DNA from: Paraburkholderia ginsengiterrae
GTDB taxonomy: Bacteria; Pseudomonadota; Gammaproteobacteria; Burkholderiales; Burkholderiaceae
Direction of reading: 5' to 3'
Length of the DNA stretch: 64,000 nt
NCBI RefSeq assembly: GCF_001645125.1
Contig: NZ_LXKA01000087.1
Coordinates: 94,963-158,962 of the forward strand
The position numbers and the translations under genes are program-made. The notes beneath the pieces were generated by a model, which saw nothing but the letters and a program-made list of their open reading frames with translations, was not told the DNA's origin and did no database searches. Shown one piece after another: positions 62,818 to 64,000 of this stretch (position 1 is its first letter; every line of letters begins with the position of its first letter).

Positions 62818-64000
62818 ATGGCGGAATCTGATCGCGTTGCAAGGTTGATAACAGGCCGGCAGTCGGCCCACATGGAGATTATCCGGCGTTATCCAGGGGA
62901 CAGGGCACCGGCGGGCGAACACAAGCCGCAACCGATGCCCCTGGTGTCAGTTGTTGAATGGGAAGTGCGGGAAGAAATCTGCCAGCCGTACAGGATCAGG
63001 GCACTGGTTTCGACCTCAGGGCCGGTGTCGCGCAAGGATATCCTCGGCCAGTGGGCGAAGTTTTCATTCCAGACAGAGGAAGGCGCCCCGGTTCGGACAT
63101 TCCGGGGCTTCATTTCCCGCTTTCACTCCGTGTCGCGCTCGCCTGATGGCTGCACGTACCGTGTCGTGATCCGCCAGCGCCTGGCGATGCTGGACGGCCC
63201 GAGCAACTGTGTGACGTACCAGAACCGGACATCGGCCGATATCGTCCAGGCAGTCATCGAGCGGAACGACATGCGGCCGTGGATACGGGTTGAGCAGCGC
63301 CTGCGGCGGCAGCATCCGAAGCATGCGTTCCGGTTCCAGTACAACATGGGCGACCTGGCCTATTGCAGGCTTGAAATGGAGCAGGATGGCCTGTTCTGGT
63401 TCACCGAGGATGGCCAGCACGGCGAGGTGCTGGTGATTGCCGACGACATCGACGGCTATACGCGTCCAGCGATCGAACTGAAGGCACGGCCAGGCGCCGG
63501 ACTGCATACCTTCGAGGAATCGGTCTACTCGCTGAAGGTGAAAACGAAGGCGGTGCCGGACTCGTTCATCGTGGCGGACTACAACCCCGAAAACGCGTTG
63601 ACGCTCTTTCGCGAGGAAGGCAAGGCTCGAGACGAGTTCAGCAGGGAACAGCACGACGGGACCACGCTCGGCACGCCCTACGTGTGGGGCACGCAGCACG
63701 GGGACGCGGAAGGCGCGAAACGCGAAGCGGTGTTGCGGCATGAGGCGGCGCGCGCGCAACAGGTCACCTGCAAGGCGAAGTCCACGATGCCGCTGGTCCG
63801 GCCGGGGTGCGTCGTGAAGCCGGATGCGCTGGAAGCGTATGCGACGGAAGCAGGGAAGGAGTTTGACGCGAAGGATACTTCAGGCGCGAACAGCTTCTGC
63901 ATCAATGCTGGCGAGTACTTCATGGAAGTTCGTCGTGATCCCACGACGACTGCGCAGTCACCGCATCCTGCGGGTTCCCCCCTTCATCCGGTTCCTGTGG
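62818..64000 (+). CDS. vgrG: Type VI secretion tip protein VgrG, 5' part
   Basis: An open frame of 394 codons running off the right edge without a stop. The protein matches the N-terminal gp27-like half of VgrG: an N-terminal barrel (VSTSGPVSRKDILGQWAKFSFQTEEGAPVRTFRGFISRF), then QNRTSADIVQAVIE, FRFQYNMGDLAYCRLEMEQDGLFWFTEDGQHGEVLVIADD and the HDGTTLGTPYVWG segment. VgrG forms the spike of the type VI secretion needle. An in-frame stop at 62788 limits the start to 62818 or a later codon; there is no strong ribosome site. Any C-terminal effector domain lies outside the window. Confidence 0.85.
   Translation, partial: MAESDRVARLITGRQSAHMEIIRRYPGDRAPAGEHKPQPMPLVSVVEWEVREEICQPYRIRALVSTSGPVSRKDILGQWAKFSFQTEEGAPVRTFRGFISRFHSVSRSPDGCTYRVVIRQRLAMLDGPSNCVTYQNRTSADIVQAVIERNDMRPWIRVEQRLRRQHPKHAFRFQYNMGDLAYCRLEMEQDGLFWFTEDGQHGEVLVIADDIDGYTRPAIELKARPGAGLHTFEESVYSLKVKTKAVPDSFIVADYNPENALTLFREEGKARDEFSREQHDGTTLGTPYVWGTQHGDAEGAKREAVLRHEAARAQQVTCKAKSTMPLVRPGCVVKPDALEAYATEAGKEFDAKDTSGANSFCINAGEYFMEVRRDPTTTAQSPHPAGSPLHPVPV

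Noticed and set aside
63064-63759. 231-codon minus-strand frame at the right edge
   Set aside because: It lies opposite the vgrG frame, which has clear family motifs; the minus product is rich in Arg/His as typical for shadows in GC-rich DNA.

Overview
The window is GC-rich DNA from a Burkholderia sensu lato genome, most likely Paraburkholderia, and it spans the replication and partition region of a secondary chromosome (chromid). Support comes from a complete hopanoid locus arranged as in this group, a parA-parB pair with four TTTATGCGCATAAA palindromes, a Rep_3-type initiator gene next to iterons, and Burkholderia-like housekeeping genes. The species assignment is inference.

Layout. 0-2 kb: first codons of an EamA/RarD-like permease, egtD and an acylphosphatase. 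2-18 kb: hopanoid locus (hpnA, hpnB-hpnC, ispH-hpnH, hpnM, hpnN-mlaA, hpnD-hpnE-shc-hpnG). It can make squalene from farnesyl diphosphate, cyclise it, add and trim the C35 side chain, and move lipid to the outer membrane. 18-24 kb: signalling (response regulator, CheC-like and diguanylate cyclase operon; hybrid histidine kinase; stress-type protein). 24-30 kb: an FMN reductase gene with an in-frame amber codon, a tiny secreted peptide, a sigma/zinc-finger pair, GntP permease, a lone sulfonate-type binding protein and arsC.

30-39 kb is the replicon core: parS sites, parA, parB, a convergent initiator gene, about 1.7 kb of iterons, an AT-rich tract, a KfrA-like protein with a zinc ribbon, a tyrosine-recombinase-like protein with altered catalytic residues, and a small unknown gene behind a near-consensus LexA box. 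39-49 kb: threonine catabolism (kbl-tdh) with its regulator, YceI, TetR, DUF1348, an outer-membrane protein, YkgJ, an AlkD-like protein and a phospholipase-D-like protein. 49-54.5 kb: an unusual chemosensory-type operon (membrane CheA-like kinase, minimal MCP-like protein, two CheX-like proteins, CheY). 55-62 kb: SDR, LysR, CoA-transferase, HMG-CoA-lyase-like enzyme, MFS and a cation/proton antiporter. The right edge carries the start of a vgrG gene.

The most striking signal is one iteron family (AAAGGTGAG, a few variable bases, then TTCGGGAG or TTCCAGGAG). It occurs upstream of repA and again in satellite clusters at 37.6, 46.1-46.6 and 54.5-55.2 kb in the opposite orientation. This suggests a dispersed initiator-binding or handcuffing system. 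The CheW-less chemosensory operon and the SOS-box/recombinase-like operon beside the origin are the next most interesting.
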